Shown here piece by piece: positions 10,980 to 22,782 of a stretch of DNA of 64,000 nucleotides. Every line of letters begins with the position of its first letter. The stretch's first letter is position 1. A program made the translations under genes and the position numbers. The notes beneath the pieces were generated by a model. The model saw only the letters and a program-made list of their open reading frames with translations, made no database searches and was not told the DNA's origin. The DNA is taken from NCBI RefSeq assembly GCF_008831285.2, contig NC_045144.1, positions 16,789,858 through 16,853,857 on the forward strand, given 5' to 3'. The DNA is from Nymphaea colorata (taxonomy: Eukaryota; Streptophyta; Magnoliopsida; Nymphaeales; Nymphaeaceae).

Positions 10980-11300
10980 GACACTTGCCCTTGAACAGCC
11001 TATTATTAATATAAATTTTACTACTGAAGTTGTCCGCTAATGTGAAGTAGAGAGTAAATTCTCACAAATAAAAAAAAAAACTATTAAATAAGAAGTCAAA
11101 GGTGAGTTGAGTTCCCATTTGCCAACACGTCTCTATACACATATACGATTTTGGAAGTCAGAAAAAGTGTTCTACATTGTCCTTACTTGAGAGGCACAGC
11201 CTTTCATTCGGACCTATAAATTCCTATCGGGAGAATGGATGAATTGCAAAGCCAAAGATCTCAAAAACTTCATATTTCCCTCTGCATTAATCCCTTTGTA
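10980..11300 (+). promoter_or_regulatory. Conserved proximal promoter and leader of STIG1-like gene B
   Basis: The same conserved block as in front of copies A and C. TATAAA is at 11215-11220, 89 bp before the start, followed by a leader with 'gaattgcaaagccaaagatctcaaa'. The more distal part (10500-10970) also aligns with the A and C units and includes a short (TA)n run near 10890-10910. Confidence 0.6.
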
Positions 11301-11308
11301 TTGGGAAG

Positions 11309-11716
11309 ATGAGGCCCTCTGTGCTTACAACGAGCTGCTTGGTCTTATGCCTTATAGGTTTAAGCACCACCTTTTCTCTTGTTCAAGCTAACTATGGTCC
11401 CGAAGGTGATCAGTACTACACAAGGAGTAGGCTTCTTTCAGAGTACTCCATGGAGAGCCAGACCGGCTGCACGACTAATCCGGCGGCTTGCCGCCTCCGC
11501 GGCAGCCCGGGGCCTGATTGTTGTGGGAACACATGTGTTAACGTGCTGAGTGATGGAGAGAACTGTGGCCGGTGCAGGCACAGGTGCAGGTATCCTCAGT
11601 CATGCTGTGGAGGTGAGTGTGTTGATCTCAGCCGCAACCGGAAGCATTGTGGGAGATGCTATAACAAATGCAACAAAGGGGATTCCTGCTCGTATGGCAT
11701 GTGCAACTATGCCTAG
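11309..11716 (+). CDS. STIG1-like cysteine-rich secreted protein, copy B
   Basis: An intronless gene of 135 residues, the longest copy. The signal peptide spans about residues 1-23 (MRPSVLTTSCLVLCLIGLST). The linker 'LVQANYGPEGDQYYTRSRLL' and 'SEYSMESQTGC' follow, then the 16-cysteine domain with CCGNTC, NCGRC, SCCGGEC, HCGRC and terminal GMCNYA. It keeps both linker segments that are individually missing in copies A and C, so it probably shows the ancestral length. It belongs to the Stig1 family, secreted to the apoplast. Expression in stigma is known for founding members and only presumed here. Its cysteine domain is nearly identical to the other copies while the linker differs, which suggests constraint on the domain. 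Confidence 0.92.
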   Translation: MRPSVLTTSCLVLCLIGLSTTFSLVQANYGPEGDQYYTRSRLLSEYSMESQTGCTTNPAACRLRGSPGPDCCGNTCVNVLSDGENCGRCRHRCRYPQSCCGGECVDLSRNRKHCGRCYNKCNKGDSCSYGMCNYA

Positions 11717-12020
11717 GCCCTTGCGTCTCAGTTAATTTCTTGTGATTTTCTCTTTCTTTATATCGATTTTTTTTCTTATCTGGTTGTAACTGTGAGTGAG
11801 TTTTGTGTATGCATGTGTACTTTGGGTCCTTTATTATTTGAATATGGAAAAACAAGTAAATGAATGCTTAATATTTGACTATTGTCATCCAAAGATGTCA
11901 AAAGTCACGTAATTGAAGTTTATGGGGAGAGAGAACACCAAAACCTCAATTCTACAATTTTCTAGTGTTTGCGTGTCAAAAGAGAACCAAGGAAAAAATA
12001 AGAGGGAAACAGGGGTAATG

Positions 12021-12072
<52 letters not shown>

Positions 12073-12792
12073 AGTGCACCTACTTACTCCTGGTTTTGAA
12101 GTTTTCAAGTAATTGAAGTTAGGCATATATATTTTTTTACTGTTTCTTTGTTGCTTCTTATAGTCTTTGTCCTGTCCAATGTCACCGCGCGCCTGATTCT
12201 CGAATAAGATAAGCTGTCAAAGATACTTAGTCTAGGAAGACCGGTCTAGGACATAATGTCAGCGTATCTCTCTATTAAGTTATTTAATCGCACCCTTATA
12301 AGTGTGACAAGGAGAATACAAATAAAAAAATTGACTAAAATATAGATAAAGTGTCATTGTTACAGGGGCCATCATTTTTCAAAATTTTTATATACAACAA
12401 GTAATTTTTTTTAAATTTTATATGTAATTTTTTTTAAAAAAAAAGAGGTGGTGCTAGGGTTCATGTGGGCCCTAGCTTGCTTCTGCCCCTGCATGAAGCA
12501 TAAAAAGTATGATACTTAAGTTCACTAAAATGAATTGAGGTTGACTGAATTACACTTACAAGAGACCGATAAAGTTAAATATAGAACTATTGAAGAATAA
12601 ACTATGGTCTCACATAAAATAGTTGCAACATAATATCTCTCAACCTTTACTTTCTGGTTCCCTTGGTTTCTTCTCTATCGGCGTCTTGTGACTAGGGCTT
12701 GGAATAATGGAGTTCCTTTGGATAAGTCCATTTTAAATGAATCCACTCTTTCAGGACTGAAATAATTGGATATGTCAAACATGGGTGAGGCC
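11717..12792. repeat. Duplicated 3' flank of STIG1-like gene B
   Basis: No gene. It is parallel to 2068-2880. It contains a (GA)n microsatellite at 12017-12069 and, at about 12358-12495, a short transposon-like stretch ('caggggccat..' to '..gcttctgcccctgc') that is similar to 22784-22963. Confidence 0.6.
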
Positions 12793-13736
12793 TAGGCCTG
12801 GGCGCCAGGCCGGGCTGCCGGTGGGTACGTCATACCTGGCCCGGAACGGGCCCGAGTCCAGGTATTGATTTGCCATCGTCGGGCTTTTGTCTATTGGGTC
12901 CGACCCCGCTCGACATTAAAACGGGCTGGGCCCAGCTTATAAGTTGGGCCCCATTGGGGCCCGTTAGGCGTTAGGTCGAAATAACCTTTGTCCGCTTCCA
13001 CTGTCTTGAGTCTTTCCCTTTTCAAAAGGCAGGGAGGAGGAGTTGAGAGAGTTCGCAGCGACGGAAAATTCTGAGAGAACCAGGGTTAACGAGGGATCTT
13101 CCGCGGAGGTGGTGGAGGAGGAAGGTGGACGGGCGAGAGATGGCGACGATCAGCAAGAAGGGTTCCAACGGCGAAGAGGGTTCGACATTAGGGTTAGGGT
13201 TAGAGAGGAGGAGGAAGGGGGAAGGGAGGGGTTGCGGAAGGAAAGAGAAGTTGTTGAGGTCATGGAAGAAGAGCAGGAAGGCGGAAGAAAATCCGTTATC
13301 ACATCTTCCATTTCTTCTTCTTCTTCTTCTTTCTTCCCCTCTTTACCTCTGTCTTTCTCTCTCCACTGTGATTTGTGCATGGTCTAGGACGCTTCCCTGT
13401 TAATGGGTTGGATTTGAGTCCAATTCAGGGCCCGGTCACCCAGATGAAATCTAAAAATGAAAAGGGAGGACAAAGCATAAGCAAAAGAGGTTCTTTAAAA
13501 AAAGGTTCGACATTTAAACTTACAGATTAAAGTATGCACATGAGATTTACAAATCAAACCGACCCGGCCCGGCCCAGCCCGGCCAGTTAAGAATCCACCT
13601 GGGCCTCAGAAATGGTCGACCAAGCCCGATAGACGGCCCGGCCCATTAATAATCGGGCCGGGTTGAGGGCCGACCCGATCCACATGCAGTCCATTAACGG
13701 CAGTGACTAAACTGACCAGCCCGGCCCAGCCGGACA
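12793..13736. mobile_element. GC-rich hAT-like element carrying a foreign gene-like segment
   Basis: An insertion relative to the paralogous units (2855-2880 and 21190-21220 read through). Both ends are rich in 'gggccgggc/gcccggccc' in inverted orientation. It belongs with the shorter elements at 17081-17383, 35343-35664, 54818-55080 and 58249-58606. Between the ends, 13010-13400 is different: it is purine-rich and GC-rich and looks like a 5' UTR and start of an unrelated gene, with an ATG at 13140. It is probably a captured fragment. Exact ends and target duplication are not certain. Confidence 0.6.
13140..13403 (+). other. Possible captured gene fragment inside the GC-rich element
   Basis: An open frame of 88 codons from the ATG at 13140 ('MATISKKGSNGEEG') follows a GA-rich leader. 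The product is basic, then leucine- and serine-rich, and I recognise no domain. The composition differs sharply from the flanking MITE arms, which fits transduplication of a host 5' UTR and first exon. It is unlikely to be a functional gene. Confidence 0.3.
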
Positions 13737-13888
13737 GAGATTAGGAAGCTAAGCTCCTGTCCTCATTCTACAAAGAGACAAATTCATTCATTGATGTCAT
13801 AAGGAGCTTTTAGCGAGGATAAAATTAATAAGATTAGCATCAAATGATTAAATTTATCAATACTGCTCAGTTATTCAAATTCAAATGA

Positions 13889-13985
<97 letters not shown>

Positions 13986-15020
13986 TATTTATATATAAAT
14001 TCTTCTGCTGATCTACAGAAAAGATCACCTTATAATGTAGTGTCTCACTCTACGCCAAAAGGATGAACGGCTGAAACTTGAGGTCACTAGGGACCAAAGT
14101 AATCCAGCGAATGGACCAAACTTTAGGCCTTGTTCGACTCAAAATTAAGATGGGTAACGCTAAGTTCAACAAACGCCTAACACAACATGTGGACCTCGTG
14201 CTTGACTACTTTCTTCTGTAGCCGAGAGGAAACAAGAGATATTAAAATGCGAAATGCCTGTGAATGTGTTACATACTTTGGTAAAAGAATGTTTCTTCTT
14301 TTTTGGAGGGGAGATACCTTGCGGAAGCCCTTTCTTTTTTTTCCCTTATCACTTGGATTTGGTATATGTTCGACACATGGTTGGAGAACGAGTCATATAT
14401 TTACCATTTGCAGTCATAAAAGTCGACTTTCTCTCTTTTTAAGTTCAACCAGCTATGCCATGCCCATCAAAAAATCCTTTTCTTCTTTAGTGGAAGTGGA
14501 TATGAGACAAAGGAAAAGATGGTTTTAGGGGTTTCATGCGATATTCCATGCAAAACCTCTTTTGTATGTGGTCTAATGAAATAGTAAAATAAGTTATTTG
14601 TTATGACAATCCATTGTCGCAGTCGGAATGCCCAAACTATTTGTCAAGTGGTAGAATGTCAAGTAGTTTGGGTGCCAAGATGGAATGCCATAACACCCAA
14701 ATTACTGATGAACTAAAACGACTTTTGAATGGTAACAGAACTTGCTTCTCAATGAATAACATATTAATGTATAATTAATGTTTTCATACTTCCACATATT
14801 TTTGCTATTTGAATATGATTTATACACTTTTTCGTAACTTTCCTTCTACTAAATCGATCTCTTCATCATTTGCTGAATCCGACAAAATCTCCCCCTCGGC
14901 ATTCGGGCGAGGGCTGCCGCCCTCTATCTTGCTTTTTCTCTCTCCCCTATTTTTAATCAAAATTTGTGTAGTTTTTTTGACCGACAATTTTTTTTAATAT
15001 TTTCGGTGACTACTCGTTAC
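13737..15020. repeat. Intergenic DNA of the second unit
   Basis: No gene. It contains the compound (CT)n(TA)n microsatellite at about 13889-13978. The segment 13825-13890 is the uninterrupted version of the site occupied by the 996-bp hAT-type element in unit 1. From 14397 it matches 4190-4845. Confidence 0.6.
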
Positions 15021-15029
15021 TCATTTTTG

Positions 15030-15505
15030 TTTAATTAATGAATTTCAAAAATATTTTTTCTCACATTAGCGGACAACTTTTTTTCTCTCTCTTCTCCTAT
15101 AAATATGATCCAGTTAAAGCATATGAATCCAAATTTGATTTGACATTGAAACAATTATTGGCAGAGTCCTAAACCTTCACCATTGAGCCCTCGACGCAAC
15201 ACATTCCTTCTAAAATCTAAAGTTTGTATCCATGCATCCGCCTAAACTTTGTCACTTGCCAGCGTCTTCGTTGAACATCCAAATATTTCTTCATAGCTCT
15301 TGTTTTTCGCTAATATGAATGGAAGACATTAAATTCTCAATAAACACAAAACTAGCATGTAAAATGTGAGCGCCGTTAACATTTTGCCAAACATTTGTGA
15401 CCACACTTAGACACAAGTTTTGAGTAAAAAAAAGGAGTCATAGCTTCTCAATCGAACCTATAAATTCCCACCATAGCAATTCATGAATTGCACAGCCAAA
15501 ATTTT
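15030..15505 (+). pseudogene. STIG1-like relic: promoter and leader only
   Basis: The single-copy counterpart of the relic at 4850-5530. It has the conserved promoter block, a TATA near 15460 and a leader 'gaattgcacagccaaa'. Similarity is lost at the same point, into the same 'attttactgagg' transposon-like sequence. The loss of the coding region therefore predates the duplication that made the two units. Confidence 0.65.
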
Positions 15506-15621
15506 ACTGAGGTTCAAGAACATTGTCGGTATAAAGTTTTACCGAGATCCAGAGCTATGTCGTTAAAACTTACTATTACTGACACGCTTGGATATAAGTA
15601 AATGGGGAAGTTTTTCTTTTA

Positions 15622-15906
15622 AATATACATAAATATTCGTTCCGATTCGGATCGGATCCAATTTTAGACAAATATCCTGTATCTAATGCTATTACATTTT
15701 GAAAATTGGCGAAATATGTTTCAAAGTTCGGATTTGGATTCTGATATGAATATAAAAATCAGATTCAGGTTGTAAAATTGGATTTCGGATTCGGATATGA
15801 CTTTTCATTATTCGTATTCGAATCTGAATCTGATTATGTGAATATATGAAAAAGCAGATATGATTAAAGGTATATCCAATCCGAATCCGATCTGTTTGAC
15901 ATCCTA
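15622..15906. mobile_element. Truncated TAGGGATGTCAA-family MITE, copy 2
   Basis: It ends in 'tttgacatccta'. Its left part is missing because a deletion joins 'tttcttttaa' (equivalent to 5650) directly to sequence equivalent to 6345 of the complete copy. About 690 bp are therefore gone relative to unit 1. Confidence 0.6.
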
Positions 15907-17072
15907 CCGCTTTACATACCATTATGATCATGGTTTTGATGGGCAATATATGAGATAGAGTGAACCAAAGGAAGTCCACTATGAGGAAGATATAGACGTT
16001 TCTAACGTGGATGCGGTGGAGATTAGGAGAGGCCACTTGGGTGTTATGGTTCTGCTTCAGTCATCCTTTGACATGCATCTTAACAAGGCCCAATAGTGAT
16101 GCCTAAGGCAGTACTACTAGTCTAGCCAGCTCAAACTCGACTTGTTTATGAATGACCTGAGTTTATGTAATGCTCAAAATGATAAATGAGTTGAAATTCC
16201 TGTTGTAAGAACTTAACTTATGTAAACTTGACACCGCTACACAATGAGTATTGAATTACAATGAGAAAATAATTAAACTCGTAGCAAGTAAACGAGTTAA
16301 TTGAGTTAAACCACTTAAAAGAAACAAGACACACTTAATATAAACAAGTTAAAAGGATTGGGTTCGAGATTAACATTGTTCCATCGAGTCGAACTCAAGC
16401 TTGTCATCCGGAGTTCGATTTGAATTCAAGCTCGAGTTATCTGAATCAGAGTCGAGCTTGAGCCAGCCCAACTCAAGGTCTCCCCATGTGCTGCCCTAGC
16501 CATGGCCTTTCCTTACAATTTTAGAAAATTAAAATTTCACATGTAAGTTTTTAAAAATTTCAGTTTAACATATATAAAAAATTTGAAAAAATTATATTTC
16601 AGTAATTGTTAATAGTTTTTAAAAACTATAGTGCCATCCTTGCAATGAGAATTTGCCAACTCTTTCCATGAGTAGTGTCAGCATCCCCACTTCCACGCTC
16701 CCCTATGAAGAGCCATAACAAAATAACCTTCTCCATGGATTAGGCCGCTTGCACACTGATTCTATAACAGGACAAAGTCTCTTTAGCAGCTTAATAATTT
16801 TATAATTATTCAGAATTAATTATTATTAAGAATTCAAATTCAGGCATCTCATTAACTTAAGAAAAGTAAGGTCCGAATTGAATAATATAGTACCATAATA
16901 GAATGACAAAACAGCCAAACAGCAACACCATTTATACATATCATGCTTCCCTCTTTGCGGGCATTATGCATATGCCTGGGCATCTGGCCGCAGACCTCGT
17001 AAATCTGTACCGTCATATACTCGGTCTGTACCGTCATATACTCGGTCTTGGGTCGGGCCAGATGAATGAAGT
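15907..17072. other. Intergenic DNA without visible genes
   Basis: No gene is recognised. It includes a stretch of diverged 'gagttgaac/ctcgag' sequence (16120-16480) and AT-rich runs. Near 17010-17050 a 20-bp phrase (tctgtaccgtcatatactcgg) is repeated in tandem. Confidence 0.4.
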
Positions 17073-17080
17073 CTACAGTT

Positions 17081-17383
17081 TAAGGGTGGGCATTGGACCG
17101 GGCTGACCGGATTTGGCCCGTCGGGCAGGGCAGACTCCCCCGGGTTCGGCCCGGCCCGTTTAAAAATAAAAAATAATTTTTTAATCATAAAATATTTTTT
17201 TAATATAAAATATATTTAATAATAATATATATATTATTAAAACAAAAAAAATTAAAAAAAATATGTTTTAAACTTAAACGGGCTGAACCGGACCGAGCTG
17301 ACCTATCAGGCCGGAAAATTCTGGCCCAAGCCCGGGCCCAATTGGACCTGGCCGGGCCGGCCCACCGGCGGCGCCCACCTTTA
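17081..17383. mobile_element. hAT-like MITE, 303 bp, with perfect 8-bp target duplication
   Basis: It starts TAAGGGTGGGC and ends GCCCACCTTTA, giving an 11-bp terminal inverted repeat with one mismatch. The flanking direct repeat is CTACAGTT (17073-17080 and 17384-17391). The arms are rich in inverted GGGCC motifs and the middle is almost pure A/T. It has no ORF. It is the best-preserved member of the GC-armed family. Confidence 0.85.
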
Positions 17384-17391
17384 CTACAGTT

Positions 17392-17993
17392 AGAGCCAGC
17401 CTGTTTTTAAATAGTCAAACGGGCTGGACGGAGTTGTGTGGTGACCGCCCATCTACACAAGTGAAAGTGAGAGAAAATTAAAACAATCAAAATAAGGAAA
17501 TGCCAGCCAAATAAGCATGTATAAAGATAAAATTATATTTTAGAAACTTTATCAAGAACGGGAAACCGTTATTTTTTCTTCTTTTTGACTATGAAGAAAA
17601 TAAAAATCTGGTACTGACGCATGTAATCTCATGCGATATTGCAAGCAGGTGATCTCTTCTGATGCAGATTTCTGTCGTAGCCACAAAACAAAACTCATTT
17701 TTTTTTAGAAAAAAGTGTTGAAAAACGAAAAGAAAAGTCGTTCGAATAAAACATACAAAAACACAGTTTCAAAAAAGCTAAAACAAAAAACGTCGGTTTT
17801 TCCCTTCTTTTAGGCGGCTTTTCATGTTTTTTAATACCAAATTGCTTGTTTTCATTTTTTCATTTTTATTTGTTGTTTATGACTTATTCTTTTATGTTGT
17901 TTTATTAGTTTCTTAATTATTTTATTTTTTTATTTATTTTTTCTTAATTTACATATTGTAGCTGAGAAAAACTTCAGCGTTTAAAACAAGATT

Positions 17994-18034
<41 letters not shown>

Positions 18035-18283
18035 AGAAATAAATGAAAAATTCCCCTCATAAGGGCAAAACTGGTATGGTCTAAAAAATGCTATATAAAA
18101 TGACCGAGATGCCCCTTCTGTTTAAACTATGGGAACAGGGTTTTCTGTGTTACAACATAACGCAAAATTCGTTCTCAAAAACATGTTATATGTGCCGGAA
18201 GAAGTATACCCCTTGAAGTTAAATTACTTTACAAATTACAATTGGTTAGGACTTAGTTGAGAATAATATATATATATATATAT

Positions 18284-18332
<49 letters not shown>

Positions 18333-18624
18333 GGGACCCATTAATTTTTTTGCTAAAAATTTGTTTTAAATAAAAAATTAACATTTTAATATATTCATAG
18401 AAACAATCTTGATATGAAACATGCTTTGAATCGAGTTGTTTTTATGAAGATGCTGATTTTTTTATCATTAAAATATTGATGCTATGACAGCCATTCATTT
18501 TCGCTTATTATAACCACCATATTAAAACATAAAGAGATCAACTTAAGATATATTTTGCATCAATTTATCCTTAAGATCTGTAATGTTTTTAATTAAAAAA
18601 CGCTTTAAACATGATATTTAAAGG

Positions 18625-18705
<81 letters not shown>
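17392..18705. repeat. AT-rich left edge of the third STIG1 unit with microsatellites
   Basis: No gene. The part 17690-18130 matches 1-600. It contains a (TA)n tract at about 17997-18032, (TA)n(GA)n at 18258-18330 and a long (TA)n at 18628-18703. The text between the two latter tracts (18340-18600) is related to 28140-28440 in the GDSL gene intron. Confidence 0.6.
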
Positions 18706-18707
<2 letters not shown>

Positions 18708-19199
18708 AAAATTGGGTGTTTATAAGATGAAGGTTTTGGAAGTACTCGAACATATTTTTGCCACTTGACTAAGATGACGCGTTTTTTCTTTTAATTTTCT
18801 TTTATGATCTTGGCCATGTGAAGGAACAAGTTGGGGTGTTTGATTACTTAGAATTTGAAATCCACGATCTGATGTGGATTTGACTTGACATGTCTTTACT
18901 GATGTGGCAGAATATTATCTATAGTAAAATCTATAACTTAAGACCCTCATTGTTCATATCTGCATTCAGAAAAGGTCAAATTTAAGATTGAATGGAGAGA
19001 GAGAGGGTCTGACCTTAAATCTTTCTTAGTTTCATTCCCTGATCCAACCTCTCACTCTCATATGAATCCAAAATCCAATTGACTTTGAAATGATTGGCAC
19101 AGTTGTAAACCTTAACCAATGTGCCCATTTATATGTATGTATCTCAAGATATAAATAAATGAAGAATGCCGGATCGCATGTCTCTTCCGAAAAATCCAA

Positions 19200-19555
19200 T
19201 GTCCGTCATCCATGCACCCGCCTAACCTCTGAGACTTGCTAATGAACATCCTATTATCATTATATATTTTATTAACTCAAGTTGTCCGCTAATGAGAGAT
19301 AGTGATTAGATTCTCATACGATAGAAAAAAAATATTAAATAAGAAGTCAAATGTGAGTTTAGTTCCCATTTGCCAAAACGTCTCCATGCACAGATACAAT
19401 CTTTCAAGTCAAAAAAAGGGGGTTCTACACGGTGTTTACTTCAGAGTCATAGCCTTTCATTCGAACCTATAAATTCCTGAGCAGGAGAATGAATGAATTG
19501 CAAAGCCAAAGATCCCAAGGCTTTCATATATCCCTCTGCATTAATCCCTTTGTAT
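19200..19555 (+). promoter_or_regulatory. Conserved proximal promoter and leader of STIG1-like gene C
   Basis: The same block as at 1370-1680 and 10980-11300. TATAAA is at 19468-19473, 95 bp before the ATG. The leader contains 'gaattgcaaagccaaagatc', as in the other copies. Confidence 0.6.
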
Positions 19556-19562
19556 TGGGAAG

Positions 19563-19964
19563 ATGAGGTCCTCTGTCCTTATAATGATCTACTTGGTCTT
19601 GTGCATTATAGGTTTGAGCACTAGCTTTTCTCTTGTTCATGCTAACTATGGATCCAGGAGTACTGATCAGCACCATAGAAGGAGCAGGCTTCTTTCCATG
19701 GAGAGCCAGACCGGCTGCATGGCTAATCCGGCGGCGTGCCGCCTCCGGGGCAGCCCTGGGCCTGACTGTTGTGGGAACACATGTGTTAACCTGCTGAGTG
19801 ATGGAGAGAACTGTGGCCGGTGCAGGCACAGGTGCAGGTATCCTCAGTCCTGCTGTGGAGGTGAGTGCGTCGATCTCAGTCACAACTGGAAGCATTGTGG
19901 GAGATGCTACAACAGGTGCAACAAACGGGATTCCTGCTCATATGGCATGTGCAACTATGCCTAG
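19563..19964 (+). CDS. STIG1-like cysteine-rich secreted protein, copy C
   Basis: An intronless gene of 133 residues. The signal peptide spans about residues 1-23 (MRSSVLIMIYLVLCIIGLST). The linker is 'LVHANYGSRSTDQHHRRSRL', then 'LSMESQTGC', so 3 residues present in A and B (in the SEYSM stretch) are deleted in frame. The 16-cysteine Stig1 domain has CCGNTC, NCGRC, SCCGGEC and terminal GMCNYA. It looks intact and functional. Role as for the family: a secreted apoplastic peptide or protein, with stigma or pollen-tube functions known in Solanaceae members. The three copies differ mainly in the linker, where each indel is a multiple of three. Confidence 0.92.
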   Translation: MRSSVLIMIYLVLCIIGLSTSFSLVHANYGSRSTDQHHRRSRLLSMESQTGCMANPAACRLRGSPGPDCCGNTCVNLLSDGENCGRCRHRCRYPQSCCGGECVDLSHNWKHCGRCYNRCNKRDSCSYGMCNYA

Positions 19965-21435
19965 GCACTTTTGTGTTACTGTTAATTAATTTCATGTGAT
20001 TTTCTCTCGTTAAATTGATTTTTTTTCTTATTATTTGGTTGTAACTGTTAATTGAGTATTATTGTGTATGCATGTGGGTTTATGTCTAATAGCCAAGATG
20101 CCGAGAGTTGAAGTATGGTGTGTCTTTTTTTTTTTTTTTTATGTAAGTTTGGAACACAAAGTTAATGAATGCGTAATATATATTTCACTGTTGTCATGAA
20201 AAGAATTCGATAGATCACCAATTCGGAAATTTTCTAGTGTTTGCATGTTAAAAGAGGGAACAAGATAAAAATAAGAAAGAGAGAAAAATAACAGTGCACC
20301 TATTTGATCAAGGGATTGAAGCAATGGTGGTTGGCATACACATTTTTTGACACTTCTTATGGTCTTTGTCCTGCCCAATGTTCCGGCGCACATGATTCCC
20401 AAATAAAATAAACTATCCAAGATACTTAGTCTACGAAGATCTGTCCAGGACATGATATCATCATATCTCTCTATTAATTAATTTAATCGCACCCTTACAA
20501 GTGACATGAAAGATACAAACAAAGAACTTGACTAACTGTCACCTGGTTTGGCGTTTGTTTACATCATTGCACTAAAATCTTTGACACTCATGGTCCCTTT
20601 AATTTGGCACTGTTTCAACACCAACCAAGCTAAGTATTTGAGAAGATATATGAGAGTTGGGTTGGCGGAAGGGAAACCCGCCAGCAGGCGAGAGGCCAAA
20701 GACTTCCCTCCTTTCCCTTGCCCCTGAGTTTAAAAATGCTTCAGAGTTTACCTACCAATTAGAGTGTCGCACTTCCACTCTATGCATTCCAATCTATGCA
20801 TTCCAAAATATTAGCATCAATGAGAATCGAACTTATGATGGGACACTCACCTGCACAACTGCTTAACTCGCTATACCAAAACCCTCATTAAAATGGCTTG
20901 AGCTTGAACTAATTAATTACAAAAATTTAATAATGAGCCCAAGAAGGGCCTACATGGCCAAGCTCGGCAGCTAAAAGGGAGAAAAGATAAGTATGGAACT
21001 ATTGAAGAATAAATTATGGTCTCACATAAAATAGTCACTGTATAATATCGCTCGACCTCAACTTTCTAGTTCCTTGGTTTCTTCTCGGCATCTTGTGACC
21101 AGGGCAACAAATAATGTAGTAATTATGAATAAGACCATTCGAAGGAATCCATTATTTCCGATTATATAATTGGATGGAATATGAGTCAAGACATGGGTGA
21201 GGCGGAAATAGACTGGGAAGCTTGTGTCCTCAATCTACAATGAGACGAATCCATTGATACCATGGTAAGACATTTGCTTCAAATGATTATTCATAGTCTA
21301 TTAATTATTTATTTATTGAACTTTAAACGATTTCGAACTCTCTCTCTCTCTTCTCTTCTTATATTTCGTTTCTGCGGTTATGTACTTAGGAGATTTCTTG
21401 TCCCCAAATTTTGCTATATATTTTTATTTTATCGG

Positions 21436-21472
<37 letters not shown>

Positions 21473-22460
21473 AGGAGAGAGAGAGAGTCATAAGCTCCGA
21501 ATTGAATCTGGCATATAATAGAAAATGGCAAAGAAGCCAAAACCAGTTAGCTAAAAAGTAAACGCTTCATATATAGAACGGCTGAAAATTGCAGTCACTA
21601 GAAACCAAAGTGATCCAGCTAGTGGACCAAACTTTAGGCGCTGTCCGACTCAAAATTAAGATGGATAACACTAAGTTCAACAAAAGCCTACTTAGTTAAC
21701 GCAACAAATGGAAACCATGCTTGAATCAGATACATACTTGGGTAAAAAATTGTTCCCCTTTGTCTTTTACAGTAGGAGAGAAGCTCTTCTCTTCTTCTGA
21801 ATTGTGAACAGTACTCAAAGTCCTTTGCTTTCGCTATCTAATAAATCACTTAAAAGTAGATTATCCCCCAATCTCCACAACTTCCACGATCTCTTCCACC
21901 GAACATGAATCTTTAGATTCATTTGGTTCTCATGCTCAATTAAATTACTTATACTAATGGGACATTCCCATATCTCTTTCTTAATGAGCTTACCATCTCT
22001 TCTTTGTTCGTATTTCAGGATATAAAAACTGATACAAGAAAATCCATGATCTCTGGAGGGCTCTTCTGACCAAACCAAAAAAACTTGTAATTGTCAGCAA
22101 AGTCGTTTCTTTTAGTCTTTTTGAGGTTTGCTTGAAAACATGGATGGAGGAGAGCAGTATAGCCGTCAACTAAAGTGCCAATGAGCAGTGCATCTATATA
22201 CTTTGCCGCCACCTATGTATCCTCAGCTAGTATGTGTATTCTAAATTTGATAACAATCAAAGTGCGGACCAACTGAAATGTCTTTGAATATAAAAATATT
22301 TTATATAACGGGACTTGCTTACCAGGAAACAAAATAGATGTACTTTGAGATATTTTTACTGGTGGCCACCTGTATTAATGTTTACCAAATTCAGGTGGCT
22401 GGACGAAAGTTTAAAAAACTTGAACATGTTTTTGCTTTTGAATATGATTATACGCTAAGT
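19965..22460. repeat. Duplicated 3' flank of STIG1-like gene C and unit remnant
   Basis: No confident gene. It parallels 2068-2880 and 11717-12780. A (CT)n/(TA)n tract lies at about 21437-21471, and 22250-22460 matches 8870-9090. On the minus strand, two adjacent open frames (22212-22015 and 22078-21815) contain words such as 'DNYKFFWFGQ' and 'IWECPIS'. They may be a decayed retroelement fragment, but I cannot assign it. Confidence 0.45.
20815..20880 (-). mobile_element. Possible tRNA-derived SINE fragment
   Basis: Read on the minus strand it has a box-A-like 'ggtatagcgagttaagc' and, about 30 bp further, a box-B-like 'gttcgattctc'. This is the spacing of RNA polymerase III promoters in tRNA-derived SINEs. 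Similar arrangements occur at 53590-53670 and 53770-53860. No tRNA cloverleaf was established. Confidence 0.35.
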
Positions 22461-22782
22461 TCACAAATAAGAATATTTTGCTATTGAAGTTTGCCAAGGC
22501 TACTGAATGATTCAGAATTATCTCAAAAATCAGATTTCAGGCTTCCTTTTTGGCGACACCTGCTGGCTTCCAAATACCTCAGTCAAATGCCTGATTACAG
22601 AAAAACCAAGGCCTCCGGAGGCATACCAACCAGCTATATATCTTCATTTACCATTAGCATATTGACATCTAAAAAGAATGTGGCTTTGATTTTCCACATA
22701 AGAATAGCGAACAGAGATTTTGGAGCCAGCGCATATCCCATCTTCTAAATTTTAGCTTTTGTCATTAGCCTGTCAATATGGT

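Noticed and set aside
13187..13205. Telomere-like 'ttagggttaggg'
   Set aside because: Only two TTAGGG units, within a low-complexity captured segment. The plant telomere repeat is TTTAGGG.
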